A DNA stretch of 64,000 bases. It comes from Peptostreptococcaceae bacterium. GTDB lineage: Bacteria; Bacillota; Clostridia; Peptostreptococcales; Peptostreptococcaceae. Both the position numbers and the translations under genes were made by a program. Positions 44,153-53,364 of the stretch are shown piece by piece; the stretch's first letter is position 1, and the number at the start of each line of letters is the position of its first letter. The notes below the pieces were generated by a model, which did not search any database, was not told the origin of the DNA, and saw only the letters and a program-made list of their open reading frames with translations. The stretch lies in assembly GCA_025210335.1 (NCBI GenBank), contig JAOARY010000075.1, forward strand, positions 1 through 64,000, in the 5' to 3' direction.

Positions 44153-45085
44153 ATGCATTTATTAACTAGTTTTAATCAAGTTCTTGTTATACTTATGTTG
44201 GTTTTTGTTGGCTATATTGCAAATAAGAAAAATATGATAGATATAAATATGGAAAAAAAATTATCTACCATGGTTTTGTACATATTTTTACCTTCTATGA
44301 TAATAAAGGCTATGAATTATAAATTTTCAAAGGAACTTATGAATAATTCTTTAAAATTGCTTTTTATTTCTATTATCATTTATTTTATAGCAATTATATT
44401 TTCTTATTTTGTTGTAAAAATAATGAATATTGAGGATAAGAAAAAAGATATTATCCAGTATATCTTGATATTTCCGAATGTTGGATTTATGGGATATCCT
44501 ATTGTAGATATATTATATAAAGATTTAGGAATTTTTTATACTGCATTTTTTAATATGCCATTTAATTTACTTTGCTGGACAATAGGAATACATATAATGA
44601 GCCGACATTATAAAACAAATAGTAAATTAGATTTGAAAAAAATATTCTTAAATCCCGGATTTATAGCAATTATGATTGGATATACCTTGTTTTTAACAGG
44701 AATTAAGCTTCCATTTTTTGTAGACAAAACATTATCATTATTAGGTCCTTGTACTACACCTATTTCAATGATAGTAATAGGTTCTTCTATTTCTCGTGTT
44801 GATTTTATATCTATATTCAAAGATAAAGCTTTATTAAATATATCTTTTTTAAGATTGATTTTAATTCCTATATTTATATTTATTGTACTCAAATTAATAG
44901 GATTAAAAGGTATTATGCTTGGAATACCAACAATTATAATGTCTATGCCGGCGGCAGCTAATACAGTTATATTTGCAAATAAATTTAATAATGATGATTT
45001 ATTTGCTTCAAAGGGTGTAGTTTTAAGTACTTTAATTTCAATAATAACAATACCTATTATAATGTCTTTAGTTTCATTAATTTAA
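44153..45085 (+). CDS. AEC family transporter
   Basis: A 310-residue integral membrane protein with about ten hydrophobic spans and the auxin efflux carrier family pattern: VGYIANKKNMIDINMEKKLS near residue 20, IFPNVGFMGYPIV near 105 and PAAANTVIFANKF near 267. Family members carry organic acids such as malate, but the substrate here is unknown. It is a single gene between two terminators, with SD AAAGGAG. The assignment rests on family pattern only. Confidence 0.85.
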   Translation: MHLLTSFNQVLVILMLVFVGYIANKKNMIDINMEKKLSTMVLYIFLPSMIIKAMNYKFSKELMNNSLKLLFISIIIYFIAIIFSYFVVKIMNIEDKKKDIIQYILIFPNVGFMGYPIVDILYKDLGIFYTAFFNMPFNLLCWTIGIHIMSRHYKTNSKLDLKKIFLNPGFIAIMIGYTLFLTGIKLPFFVDKTLSLLGPCTTPISMIVIGSSISRVDFISIFKDKALLNISFLRLILIPIFIFIVLKLIGLKGIMLGIPTIIMSMPAAANTVIFANKFNNDDLFASKGVVLSTLISIITIPIIMSLVSLI

Positions 45086-45089
45086 CGAT

Positions 45090-45126
45090 AAAAAAGCTAG
45101 GAAATTTTAAATTTCCTAGCTTTTTT
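45090..45126. terminator. Bidirectional terminator
   Basis: A 17-bp stem (45090-45106 with 45110-45126) with A/T runs on both sides, between two convergent membrane protein genes. Confidence 0.92.
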
Positions 45127-45130
45127 ATTG

Positions 45131-45580
45131 TTAAATTAAATGTGAAATATTTAAAACTATTATTCCTGCTATAATATTACCGATTAATATACAAGGAACA
45201 GCTATCTTAAGTCTTATATCTAAAATTGATGCAACCATAGAACCTGTCCATGCACCAGTTGAAGGGACAGGTATAGCTACTAATAATATAAGACCTATTA
45301 TTTTTGATTTTTTTAATTTTTTAGCCTTTTTAAGAACTCTATTTTTTTGATACAAAACTAGTTTTTCTAAAAATTTTATTTTTTCAAATCTGTGAATTAG
45401 TTTTTTAAATAGTATTATTAAAAAGGGACTTGGTAAGGTTGAACCTATAACGCTTAAAACTAAAACTTCATAAGGATTCATGCTGTACGTAAGAATACCT
45501 ACAGGAATAGCTCCACGTAATTCGATTATTGGTAGTGCAGATATAATTAACAAAGTGATTTCTTTAGTTATAAAAAACAT
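45131..45580 (-). CDS. Small multidrug export family membrane protein
   Basis: About 149 residues with four hydrophobic segments and the pattern of the PF06695 family: ALPIIELRGAIPVGIL at the N-terminus and AIPVPSTGAWTGSMVASIL in the second half. These two motifs resemble the re-entrant loops of DedA-type transporters. The family name is a label and no substrate is established. I take the ATG 8 nt after GGAG; a GTG two codons earlier is possible. It stands alone, with ~230 nt of AT-rich spacer to the divergent TtcA-like gene. Confidence 0.82.
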   Translation of the reverse strand: MFFITKEITLLIISALPIIELRGAIPVGILTYSMNPYEVLVLSVIGSTLPSPFLIILFKKLIHRFEKIKFLEKLVLYQKNRVLKKAKKLKKSKIIGLILLVAIPVPSTGAWTGSMVASILDIRLKIAVPCILIGNIIAGIIVLNISHLI

Positions 45581-45809
45581 ACACACATCTCCATAAATAA
45601 TATTGATGATTAATCATCCTATATTAAAATTATAACAGATTTGAAATATTTTAAACATTAAAAATTAATTAAATTCTATAATATAATTTTAAACATTTTG
45701 TAAGCTTTGAATATATTTTTTGAGTTAAAATAAATAATAGAAACGAATAAAACTAATTTAAATTTGATATAATAATATTTTGAAATATAAAAAATGAAAA
45801 GAGGTAGTC

Positions 45810-46520
45810 ATGAGAAAGATTTTAGGAAGTTTAAGAAAAGCATGTGAAGATTATAATATGATAGAAGATGGTGATAGAATTGCTGTTGGATTTTCAGGAG
45901 GAAAAGATAGTGTAGCACTTATTTATGCTCTTAATTTATATAAAAGATTTTCAAAACAAAAATTTGAATTAGAAGTAGTAAGTGTAGATCCTGGTTTTTC
46001 TAATATGGATTTTACTAAGGCTAAGGAATTTATAGAAGAGCTGGGTCTTAAATATACTATATTAGAGACTCAAATAGCAAAGATTGTTTTTGATGAAAGA
46101 AAAGAAAAAAATCCATGTGCCCTTTGTGCAAAGATGAGAAAAGGTGCTATAAATGAGTGGGCGAAAAAAAATAATGTAAATAAAATAGCATTTGGTCATC
46201 ATCTGGATGATTCAATAGCTACTTTGCTTATGAGTATGTTTTATGAGGGTAGAGTATCTACCTTTAAACCAGTAACTTATTTGGATAGAATGGATATCAC
46301 ACTTATAAGACCATTTATATATGTACTTGAAGATAGCATTATAGATAGTGTTAAAGACCTTAACTTACCTGTTACTAAAAGTCCTTGTCCAGTAGATAAA
46401 AGAACAAAAAGAGAGTATGCAAATGATTTAGTTAAAAAGTTTTCAGGTGAAATTCCTCATTTTAGAAAGAGAATGCTTAGCGCTTTACAAAATAAAGAGC
46501 AATTACAACTTTGGTTTTAA
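45810..46520 (+). CDS. TtcA-family PP-loop tRNA thiolase
   Basis: A 236-residue ATP-dependent tRNA sulfur-transfer enzyme of the TtcA/TtuA group. It has the PP-loop GFSGGKDSVALIY near residue 28, a CxxC pair in NPCALCAKMRKG and FGHHLDDSIATLL near 130, and a third cysteine in KSPCPVDKRTKR. Three cysteines like these hold a [4Fe-4S] cluster in characterised members. The likely product is 2-thiocytidine at tRNA position 32, but other thiolated sites are possible. The stop is 13 nt from the next gene. Confidence 0.88.
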   Translation: MRKILGSLRKACEDYNMIEDGDRIAVGFSGGKDSVALIYALNLYKRFSKQKFELEVVSVDPGFSNMDFTKAKEFIEELGLKYTILETQIAKIVFDERKEKNPCALCAKMRKGAINEWAKKNNVNKIAFGHHLDDSIATLLMSMFYEGRVSTFKPVTYLDRMDITLIRPFIYVLEDSIIDSVKDLNLPVTKSPCPVDKRTKREYANDLVKKFSGEIPHFRKRMLSALQNKEQLQLWF

Positions 46521-46533
46521 AGGAGATGATTTA

Positions 46534-48111
46534 GTGAAAATTCTTATTGAAAGAGCTAAAGATAATAATTTGACTTGTAAAATTAAAGATAATGAAGGGA
46601 AAATAACGTATATATATTCTAAATATAGACCTAAAAATATAAAAAAAATTGAATTGAAAAAAGAAAAAAATTATCTGATTTTAGGTTTAGGATTAGGTTA
46701 TGAAGTTTATTTTGTAGCTAAAAATACAGATGCAAAGGTATATGTTATAGAACCAAATAAAGATTTTTACGATATAATATCAAGTCAAGATGATTTAAAT
46801 TCAATATTTGATTTAAGTAATATTTCCTATGTTTTTGGAAATGATTTTGAAAAATTGTCAAATTTAGATGGATTTGAAATCATAATAAATCAAAATTTAA
46901 CTCTTTATAATAGGGAATTTTATGAAAATGTTATCAGTAGTATAAATAATAAAAAGAAACATGTTAAGAGCAGAGAAAAAATTGTTTTGTTGGATAATTA
47001 TAATATAATTGAAGATTGTAAGGAAGCTTTATTGAATTTAGATTATGATGTTGATATAATTTCTTACAATTCAAATGTGGATAAATTTAGATTGACTGTG
47101 CTAAAATCTAATCCCAAATATATGATTTCTATAAATTTTAATCCTATAATTTCTAAAGTTTGTGCTGATTTAAATATTAAATATATATCTTGGTGTGTAG
47201 ATACACCTTTATATACTATTTTTAAAAAGGAAATAATGAATAAAAATAATTATATATTTTTGTATGATAAAGTTGTTGTTAATAATTTTAGAAATAAAGG
47301 AATAAAAAATATATATTATATGCCAGTAGCAGTTAATTGTGATAGACTTGATAATATTGAAATTACAGATATAGAAAAGAATTTATATAGTTCGGATATA
47401 AGCTTTATTGCTAATTTGACTTTAAGTGAATATAGATTATATATAAAAAATTATTTATCAGATAAGACAAGTAGTATTATTGATGAAATTTTTGAGATAC
47501 AAAATAATGAGATACAAAAATTTCATATAAAAGATCATTGCACTATGGAATTGATTAATAGGATAGAAGCTGAATCTAATTACAAAATAGAATCGGATGA
47601 TTTTTTAAAAAGAGAAGAGAAATTAGCGTTTTTATTAGGTAGAGAACAGTCTTTTATTGAAAGAATAAATTATATAAATAAAATAGAAATGAATTTTTCT
47701 AATAAAGATTTTAAGGTTTTTGGTAATGATGTTTGGAGTGGCTATACAAAAAATTATTGTGGTCATGTAGATTATTATAAAGATATGCCAAAAGTAATGC
47801 AATTATCAAAAATAAATCTAAATATAGCAAGAACTTTTGTTGAAGGTGGATTGCCAATAAGAATTTTTGATGTTTTAGGTTCTAAAGGTTTTTTAGTTAC
47901 TAATTATAAAGGAGGGCTCTTAGATAATTTTAATATAAATAAAGATTTTGTAGTATATAGAGATTTAAAAGATTTAATTGAAATAATAGATTATTATTTA
48001 GAGCATGATAATGAAAGAATTGAAATAGCAAGAAATGGTTATGAGAAAGTAAAAGAGCATCATAATTATGAAAAAAGATTAAAATCGATAATGAAAATAG
48101 TAAACTCTTAA
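46534..48111 (+). CDS. CgeB-like glycosyltransferase
   Basis: A 525-residue cytosolic protein. The N-terminal ~120 residues have a Rossmann-like motif (YLILGLGLGYEVYFVAKNT) similar to that in flagellar Maf-type proteins. The middle (ISWCVDTPLYTIF) and C-terminus (INLNIARTFVEGGLPIRIFD, then RNGYEKVKEHHNYEKRL) fit the CgeB/glycosyltransferase family 1-2 pattern. I take the GTG 7 nt after AAAGGAG as start; a longer frame would overlap the upstream gene deeply. Proteins of this kind glycosylate spore or flagellar surface proteins, so flagellin is a possible target, which is inference. Confidence 0.75.
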   Translation: MKILIERAKDNNLTCKIKDNEGKITYIYSKYRPKNIKKIELKKEKNYLILGLGLGYEVYFVAKNTDAKVYVIEPNKDFYDIISSQDDLNSIFDLSNISYVFGNDFEKLSNLDGFEIIINQNLTLYNREFYENVISSINNKKKHVKSREKIVLLDNYNIIEDCKEALLNLDYDVDIISYNSNVDKFRLTVLKSNPKYMISINFNPIISKVCADLNIKYISWCVDTPLYTIFKKEIMNKNNYIFLYDKVVVNNFRNKGIKNIYYMPVAVNCDRLDNIEITDIEKNLYSSDISFIANLTLSEYRLYIKNYLSDKTSSIIDEIFEIQNNEIQKFHIKDHCTMELINRIEAESNYKIESDDFLKREEKLAFLLGREQSFIERINYINKIEMNFSNKDFKVFGNDVWSGYTKNYCGHVDYYKDMPKVMQLSKINLNIARTFVEGGLPIRIFDVLGSKGFLVTNYKGGLLDNFNINKDFVVYRDLKDLIEIIDYYLEHDNERIEIARNGYEKVKEHHNYEKRLKSIMKIVNS

Positions 48112-48140
48112 AGACATATAAACAAGAGGGGTGGTTGAAA

Positions 48141-50372
48141 TTGAAAAAAATATCAAAAAAAATATTTTTTATATTTGTTTTTTCATGTTTTATGATTAAT
48201 ATTAGTTTTGCAAATGAAATAATATTAAGAAAAAATGAACTTAAATTAAGTGATGATTTAAACTTTATAAAAATAGATAAGGTTAAAGATAATAAAGCTT
48301 ATGGAATCAATATATTAGAATTTGATTTTGAAGATTATATTGATGATTTAGAATTATTTTTTAACAAAAATGGTTTTGAAGAAAGAAAAATAATATCAGA
48401 AATAAATGAAGATGGCGATTATATAGCTCTTATAAATGGAGATTTATTTAGTATGGAGGAAAAATCTTTTTCTATAGGTCCTATGATTAAAGACTCTAAG
48501 ATTTTATCAACACCTCATTATAAAGACGATATATATGCAAGTTTTTTTCTAAATGAAAAGGAATTTTTAATGGATTATATTATAGCTAGTCCTTCTATTT
48601 TCAATAAAGAAAAAGATAAAGAATTAGATATTAATGCAATAAATAAACCAAGTCAATATTTTGGGAATATCGTATTATACACAAATGAATATGTGAAAAA
48701 TACACCTGGGGCAAATGAGACTTATCATGATTTATGTGAAGTTATAATAAGTGATGATGAAGTTAAAGAAATCAGAGTTTCAAAACCTAGCTATGAGCTT
48801 TTAGAAGACGAATATGTAATTTTAGCAGGTGGTGATAATTCGAAAGTTTTACAAGAATTTTTTGAAGTTGGAGATGAAGTTAAATTAAATTCAAATTTTA
48901 AAATAAAAGATGAAGATATCGATGCTGCTAATTACAAATTAGGTCTGGGTGGAGTAAGTATACTTTTAAAAGATGGAGAAAAAACTGAAATTACAAAAAA
49001 AATAGCTGGTGTGACAAGTAGAACAGCAATAGGAATTAATGATGATAAGATATTGTTGATAGTTATAGATGGTAAGAATAAAAATTTTAAAGGATTGAAT
49101 GAAGAAGAACTTCAGGATTTACTTTTGGAATTTGATTGCGAAGATGCAATTGCATTAGATGGTGGAGGATCTTCTCAGATGATGGTTCTTGATAATATTG
49201 AAAATAGACTTACAAAGGAAAGAAAAATTTTAAATGGAATTGCAATAAAAAGAAAAGAAGATTTAGAAGATTTTGATGAAATTAATGGTTTTGTAGATAA
49301 AGAAATTGCTCTAGTTGGAGAAAAAATAAAAATTAAATTATCATTTTTAGATGAGGATGAAAATAATATTGATGTTGATTTTGATGATTTAGATTTAGAT
49401 ACAAAGAATTTAAAAGGGGATTTTAATATAGTAGACGATTCTATAAATAAATATATTGAATTTATCCCAACTAAAGAAACTGATGAAGGAAAAATTATTA
49501 TAGAGTATAAAAGAGAAGAAATTGAATTTGATATTAAGGTATTAAAGAAAAAAGAAAATGAAAATTATTTTAATTTAATTAAAGAAAATGAAACTATGAT
49601 TGAATTAGAAAATCAAGAGAATGAAAAACCAAAAACAGAAGAAGAAAAAATAAATGATGAAAATAAAGAGCAAAATGTTGCTGATTTGTTATTAGATGAT
49701 GAAGAAAGCGAAGAAAAAGAAGATGATGATACGGATGAATTTGAAAATGAAAATTTAAATAATGATGAAAAAAAACAAAAAGATTTGGATGATAGTTTTG
49801 ACATTGCATTCATTGGTAATATGGATAATTCAAAAAAGACACTTTTAAATAATTTGGTCATTCAAAAATATGAAAAAAAGTTAAGTGAATTTTCGGATGA
49901 AGTTTTTGTATTAGGAAATGAAAATAAAAATTTCTTAAAAGGAAACGAAAACAATTTTAAAAATAATATTCAGGTATTTGATAGGAATGAAAATAAATTT
50001 ATAGTACTTGATAATAGTAATTCGAATTTGTATAGTAAGGGAAACCAATTAGAATTATTAAAAGATGAATTAGATGATGATGATTATGATAATATATTTA
50101 TTATTCTTTCATCAAAAGATGAATTGAATTTTGAATTAGAGAATATGTATATAAGAAGAATTTTAGATAAAAATTCTAAAGATAAAAATATAAATATTAT
50201 ATATAATTCAAATAAATTAAATTCGTATGCTATTGATAATATAAATTATTTTGAGATACCACAATTTGATTACTTTAATAGCAAAAATTATAAAAATGAT
50301 TATAAATATTTGCTTATAAGTATAGATAAAGATGATATAAAATATACTTATTTAAATATTTTGGATATTTAA
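48141..50372 (+). CDS. Secreted phosphodiester glycosidase (NAGPA) family protein
   Basis: A 743-residue exported protein. The signal peptide (~1-24, IFFIFVFSCFMINISFA) precedes a NAGPA-like domain (~90-385) with the motifs LGGVSILLKDG, GVTSRTAIGI, VIDGKNKNFKGLNEEEL and EDAIALDGGGSSQMMVL. A beta-type region (~390-470), a long Glu/Asp/Lys-rich linker (~480-555) and a ~190-residue C-terminal domain I cannot assign follow. Related domains remove N-acetylglucosamine phosphodiesters or act on wall polymers. I choose the TTG 9 nt after GAGGGG; another TTG lies two codons earlier. It is 30-odd nt downstream of the glycosyltransferase gene. Confidence 0.8.
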   Translation: MKKISKKIFFIFVFSCFMINISFANEIILRKNELKLSDDLNFIKIDKVKDNKAYGINILEFDFEDYIDDLELFFNKNGFEERKIISEINEDGDYIALINGDLFSMEEKSFSIGPMIKDSKILSTPHYKDDIYASFFLNEKEFLMDYIIASPSIFNKEKDKELDINAINKPSQYFGNIVLYTNEYVKNTPGANETYHDLCEVIISDDEVKEIRVSKPSYELLEDEYVILAGGDNSKVLQEFFEVGDEVKLNSNFKIKDEDIDAANYKLGLGGVSILLKDGEKTEITKKIAGVTSRTAIGINDDKILLIVIDGKNKNFKGLNEEELQDLLLEFDCEDAIALDGGGSSQMMVLDNIENRLTKERKILNGIAIKRKEDLEDFDEINGFVDKEIALVGEKIKIKLSFLDEDENNIDVDFDDLDLDTKNLKGDFNIVDDSINKYIEFIPTKETDEGKIIIEYKREEIEFDIKVLKKKENENYFNLIKENETMIELENQENEKPKTEEEKINDENKEQNVADLLLDDEESEEKEDDDTDEFENENLNNDEKKQKDLDDSFDIAFIGNMDNSKKTLLNNLVIQKYEKKLSEFSDEVFVLGNENKNFLKGNENNFKNNIQVFDRNENKFIVLDNSNSNLYSKGNQLELLKDELDDDDYDNIFIILSSKDELNFELENMYIRRILDKNSKDKNINIIYNSNKLNSYAIDNINYFEIPQFDYFNSKNYKNDYKYLLISIDKDDIKYTYLNILDI

Positions 50373-50414
50373 ATAGTGCAATTGTTTTATTATCAAAATT
50401 AATAAAGAATTTAA

Positions 50415-50443
50415 TTGACATTATTAATTTTTTATTTTATGAT
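50415..50443 (+). promoter_or_regulatory. Promoter of the metK leader
   Basis: TTGACA (50415-50420), 17 bp, TATGAT (50438-50443). It places the start of transcription about 60 nt before the SAM-I aptamer. Confidence 0.8.
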
Positions 50444-50512
50444 ATATAAAGTAAGTTAAGTAAGTACGAATTTTTAACTGTTATTATAAAATATCATTAA
50501 AATAGAATAAAC

Positions 50513-50614
50513 CTTATCAAGAGAGGTGGAGGGACTGGCCCGATGAAACCCAGCAACCGTATTTTTTTATACAGGTGCTAAATCCTGCTAAAGATTTGAT
50601 CTTTGAAAGATGAG
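50513..50614 (+). ncRNA. SAM-I (S-box) riboswitch aptamer
   Basis: The conserved S-box core is clear: AGAGGTGGAGGGACTGGCCC, then GATGAAACC and CAGCAACC, a variable P3 hairpin, GGTGCTAAATCC and the closing GATGAGG. P1 is CTTATC (50513-50518) with GATGAG (50609-50614). With SAM bound, the downstream terminator forms and metK transcription stops. Confidence 0.97.
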
Positions 50615-50632
50615 GAAGAGCGTTTTGCTTTT

Positions 50633-50667
50633 AAACTCCTTTCAAACGAATGAAGGAGTTTTTTTAT
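50633..50667 (+). terminator. Riboswitch-controlled terminator of metK
   Basis: AAACTCCTTTCA (50633-50644) pairs with TGAAGGAGTTT (50651-50661) and runs into T residues. It is the expression platform of the SAM-I riboswitch. Confidence 0.93.
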
Positions 50668-50782
50668 TTATCAAATTAATTAGCTTTATAGATAAAAATA
50701 TAATAAGTTAGAAATTTTAATGGGTATTAATATATAAGATAAAAACGGGAAAACAATATAAATTTTTTGAGGAGGAATTATA

Positions 50783-51970
50783 ATGGCTAAAAGATTATTT
50801 ACATCAGAATCAGTAACGGAGGGACATCCAGATAAAGTTTGTGACCAAATATCAGATGCTATATTAGATGCAATGTTAGAACAAGATCCTAATTCAAGAG
50901 TTGCTTGTGAAACTTCTGTTACAACAGGACTTGTATTAGTAAGTGGAGAAGTTACTACAAAGGGATATGTTGATATTCAAAAGATAGTAAGAAATAAAGT
51001 TAAAGAAATTGGTTATGATAGAGCAAAATATGGGTTTGATGGTGCAACTTGCGCAGTTTTAGTAGCATTAGACGAACAATCAAGTGATATAGCTATGGGT
51101 GTTGATGAAGCTCTTGAAAGTAAAGAAGGAACATTAAATGATGATGTTGAAGCTGTAGGAGCTGGAGATCAAGGAATAATGTTTGGTTTTGCTTGTGATG
51201 AAACCAAAGAACTTATGCCAATGCCAATATCATTATCTCATAAATTAGCTAGAAGACTTTCAGAAGTTAGAAAGCAAAAGGTATTAGATTATTTAAGACC
51301 AGATGGAAAAACTCAAGTAACAGTTGAATATGATGGAGATAAAATTGTAAGAGTTGATACTATACTTATTTCTACTCAACATTGCCCTGATGTTACAAGA
51401 GAACAAATTGAAAAAGATTTAATAAAGCATGTTATAAATGAAGTAGTGCCTAGCGAATTAATGGATGAAAATACAAGAATATTAGTAAATCCAACAGGTA
51501 GATTTGTTATTGGTGGACCTCATGGTGATGCAGGACTTACAGGAAGAAAAATAATAGTAGATACTTATGGTGGATATTCAAGACATGGTGGAGGAGCTTT
51601 TTCTGGAAAAGATGCTACTAAAGTTGATAGATCAGCAGCTTATGCGGCTAGATATGTTGCTAAAAATATAGTTGCAGCTGGACTTGCTAAAAAATGTGAA
51701 ATAGAATTAGCTTATGCAATTGGTGTTGCAGAGCCTGTATCTATAATGGTTGAAACTTTTGGAACTGGAAAAGTTTCTGAAGAAAAATTAGTAGAGCTTG
51801 TAAAGGCTAATTTTGATTTAAGACCTGGAGCAATAATAAAAGATTTAGATTTAAGAAAACCTATATTCTCAAAAACTTCAGCTTATGGACATTTTGGGAG
51901 AGAAGAAGAAGGTTTTACTTGGGAGAGAACAGATAAAGCACAAACTTTAAAAGAACAAGCTAATATATAG
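50783..51970 (+). CDS. metK: S-adenosylmethionine synthetase
   Basis: Makes SAM from methionine and ATP; 395 residues, the normal size. It has [20 protein letters not shown] at the N-terminus, [16 protein letters not shown] near residue 117, [20 protein letters not shown] near 240 and [19 protein letters not shown] near 265 (each within the family's signature regions). It is under SAM-I riboswitch control, a standard feedback loop in Firmicutes. The SD GAGGAGG is ideal. It is a single-gene transcript followed by a terminator. Confidence 0.98.
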   Translation: MAKRLFTSESVTEGHPDKVCDQISDAILDAMLEQDPNSRVACETSVTTGLVLVSGEVTTKGYVDIQKIVRNKVKEIGYDRAKYGFDGATCAVLVALDEQSSDIAMGVDEALESKEGTLNDDVEAVGAGDQGIMFGFACDETKELMPMPISLSHKLARRLSEVRKQKVLDYLRPDGKTQVTVEYDGDKIVRVDTILISTQHCPDVTREQIEKDLIKHVINEVVPSELMDENTRILVNPTGRFVIGGPHGDAGLTGRKIIVDTYGGYSRHGGGAFSGKDATKVDRSAAYAARYVAKNIVAAGLAKKCEIELAYAIGVAEPVSIMVETFGTGKVSEEKLVELVKANFDLRPGAIIKDLDLRKPIFSKTSAYGHFGREEEGFTWERTDKAQTLKEQANI

Positions 51971-52037
51971 CATTTATAAAAAATAATATATTAATAATAA
52001 AATAGAAAGTATTATAATTTTATAAAATTATAGATTG

Positions 52038-52086
52038 ATAGTACCTAAAAATGACTTGAATATAGTTATTTATAGGTACTATTTTA
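52038..52086 (+). terminator. Terminator of metK
   Basis: ATAGTACCTA (52038-52047) pairs with TAGGTACTAT (52073-52082), with partial inner pairing and T-rich flanks. The rest of the ~540-nt spacer to the next gene holds a sigma-28 promoter near its end and otherwise plain AT-rich sequence. Confidence 0.8.
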
Positions 52087-52426
52087 TTATATAAAATAGT
52101 TAAAAAAATAATAAAAGTCAAAAGTCTTATAAAAAAATAGGAACTAAGATGGAGTGTCTATTTAAAAAAAATATATTATAATTAATTATGCCGATTAGTT
52201 TATTTGTTATAAAGAAATATTATGTTTAAAAAGAGTATTATATACTTAACTCATATGAAAAACCCTAGCTTTACAAATTGATTGAAAATTAGAACTTAAA
52301 AAATTTAAGAAAATTAAAATTGAATAAAGCATAATTTCTAATGCGATTAAGATTTGATTAATATTTATGATTTTTATTTATATTATATTTTGGTATAATA
52401 TAAATAGGTGGTATAGGTATTAAGTC

Positions 52427-52453
52427 TTAAGATTTTATATTTATTGCCGAAAT
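52427..52453 (+). promoter_or_regulatory. Sigma-28-type promoter of the divergent flagellin gene
   Basis: TTAAG (52427-52431), 14 bp, GCCGAAAT (52446-52453). The -10 keeps GCCGA and the final T, and the arrangement is the same as at the rod operon. Confidence 0.68.
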
Positions 52454-52489
52454 ATAGTTTAGAAGTTATGTTTATTTGTTGTGTTTAAA

Positions 52490-52507
52490 TCCACTATAGG
52501 AGGTGGA
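52490..52507 (+). promoter_or_regulatory. SD-containing hairpin, candidate CsrA site
   Basis: TCCAC (52490-52494) pairs with GTGGA (52503-52507), leaving most of the SD in the loop TATAGGAG. An AGGA in a hairpin loop at the SD is the usual CsrA target. csrA is encoded in this window. Confidence 0.5.
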
Positions 52508-52510
52508 AAA

Positions 52511-53281
52511 ATGGCTATAGGTGGTATAGGTTATAATAACTCACTAAATATGATGAAGCTTTATTCGCAGCTTACTAGCGGAAAAAGAATAAATTCAGCT
52601 AGTGATGATCCTGCTGGATTAGCAATTGCTAACAAAATGCAAGCTATAGAAGCAGGTTATGATAAAGGGACATCTAATATTGAGTCCATGGTTGATTTAG
52701 CTGATACGGCTGAAGGTGCATTATCATCAATAAATGATAACCTTCAAAGAATGAGGGAACTTTCAATTCAAGCATCAAATGGAGTTTTAGCAGCTGAAGA
52801 TAAGGTTGCTATACAATCAGAAATAGATAGTTTAAAAGATCAGATAAGAGATGTAGCTAAAGATACACAGTTTAATACTATCAAACTAATAGATGGTTCT
52901 TTTACAGATAAAAATATAGCTACTGGCCCTTCTTCGCAAGGAACTAAGATGACGATAGAAGATGCAAGCTTATATGCTCTTGGTATTAAGGATTTTGATG
53001 TTACAGGAAGTTTTGATATATCTCAAATAGATGATGCTATTTCAAAAGTTAATGAGGCAAGATCTGATATTGGTGCAAAAACAAATGCGCTTGAAAGTAA
53101 TATCAAATCGAATCAAATTGCATTAGAAAATCAAGTTGCTTCAAGAAGTAGAATTGAAGATTTGGACATAGCTAGAGCTATAACTCAATTAAATACAAAT
53201 AATGTATTAAGTCAATATGAAATTTTTGGACAAAAGATGCAAGTAAATCAGTTCCAAAATAGTATGAATATTTTATTATAA
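52511..53281 (+). CDS. Divergent flagellin-family protein
   Basis: A 256-residue flagellin-like protein. The D0/D1 helices are recognisable: LTSGKRINSASDDPAGLAIA near residue 22, NLQRMRELSIQASNG near 82 and a C-terminal SQYEIFGQKMQVNQFQNSMN. It lacks the usual N-terminal MIINHN block and the common C-terminal LSQANQ pattern. The ATG after AGGAGG is the start; upstream ATG codons do not have an SD. It lies away from the main flagellin genes but under a sigma-28-type promoter, so it is probably a minor filament or junction protein. Confidence 0.85.
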   Translation: MAIGGIGYNNSLNMMKLYSQLTSGKRINSASDDPAGLAIANKMQAIEAGYDKGTSNIESMVDLADTAEGALSSINDNLQRMRELSIQASNGVLAAEDKVAIQSEIDSLKDQIRDVAKDTQFNTIKLIDGSFTDKNIATGPSSQGTKMTIEDASLYALGIKDFDVTGSFDISQIDDAISKVNEARSDIGAKTNALESNIKSNQIALENQVASRSRIEDLDIARAITQLNTNNVLSQYEIFGQKMQVNQFQNSMNILL

Positions 53282-53286
53282 ATAAT

Positions 53287-53314
53287 AAAACCTCGCTTTT
53301 GCGAGGTTTTTTTT
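53287..53314 (+). terminator. Terminator of the divergent flagellin gene
   Basis: AAAACCTCGC (53287-53296) pairs with GCGAGGTTTT (53301-53310) around TTTT, with a T-run. Confidence 0.95.
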
Positions 53315-53364
53315 GTTTTTTTTGATATAATTATTATATTAAAAGATGAAAAAGGATTGAAATT

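Noticed and set aside
49600-49790. Repetitive Glu/Asp/Lys codons as a tandem repeat or CRISPR-like array
   Set aside because: It is simple acidic linker coding sequence with no regular unit or spacers. No CRISPR array was seen anywhere in the window.
49594-49861. Minus-strand frames rich in Ser/Phe or His/Phe
   Set aside because: They mirror the acidic low-complexity linker of the phosphodiester glycosidase and have no coding support of their own.
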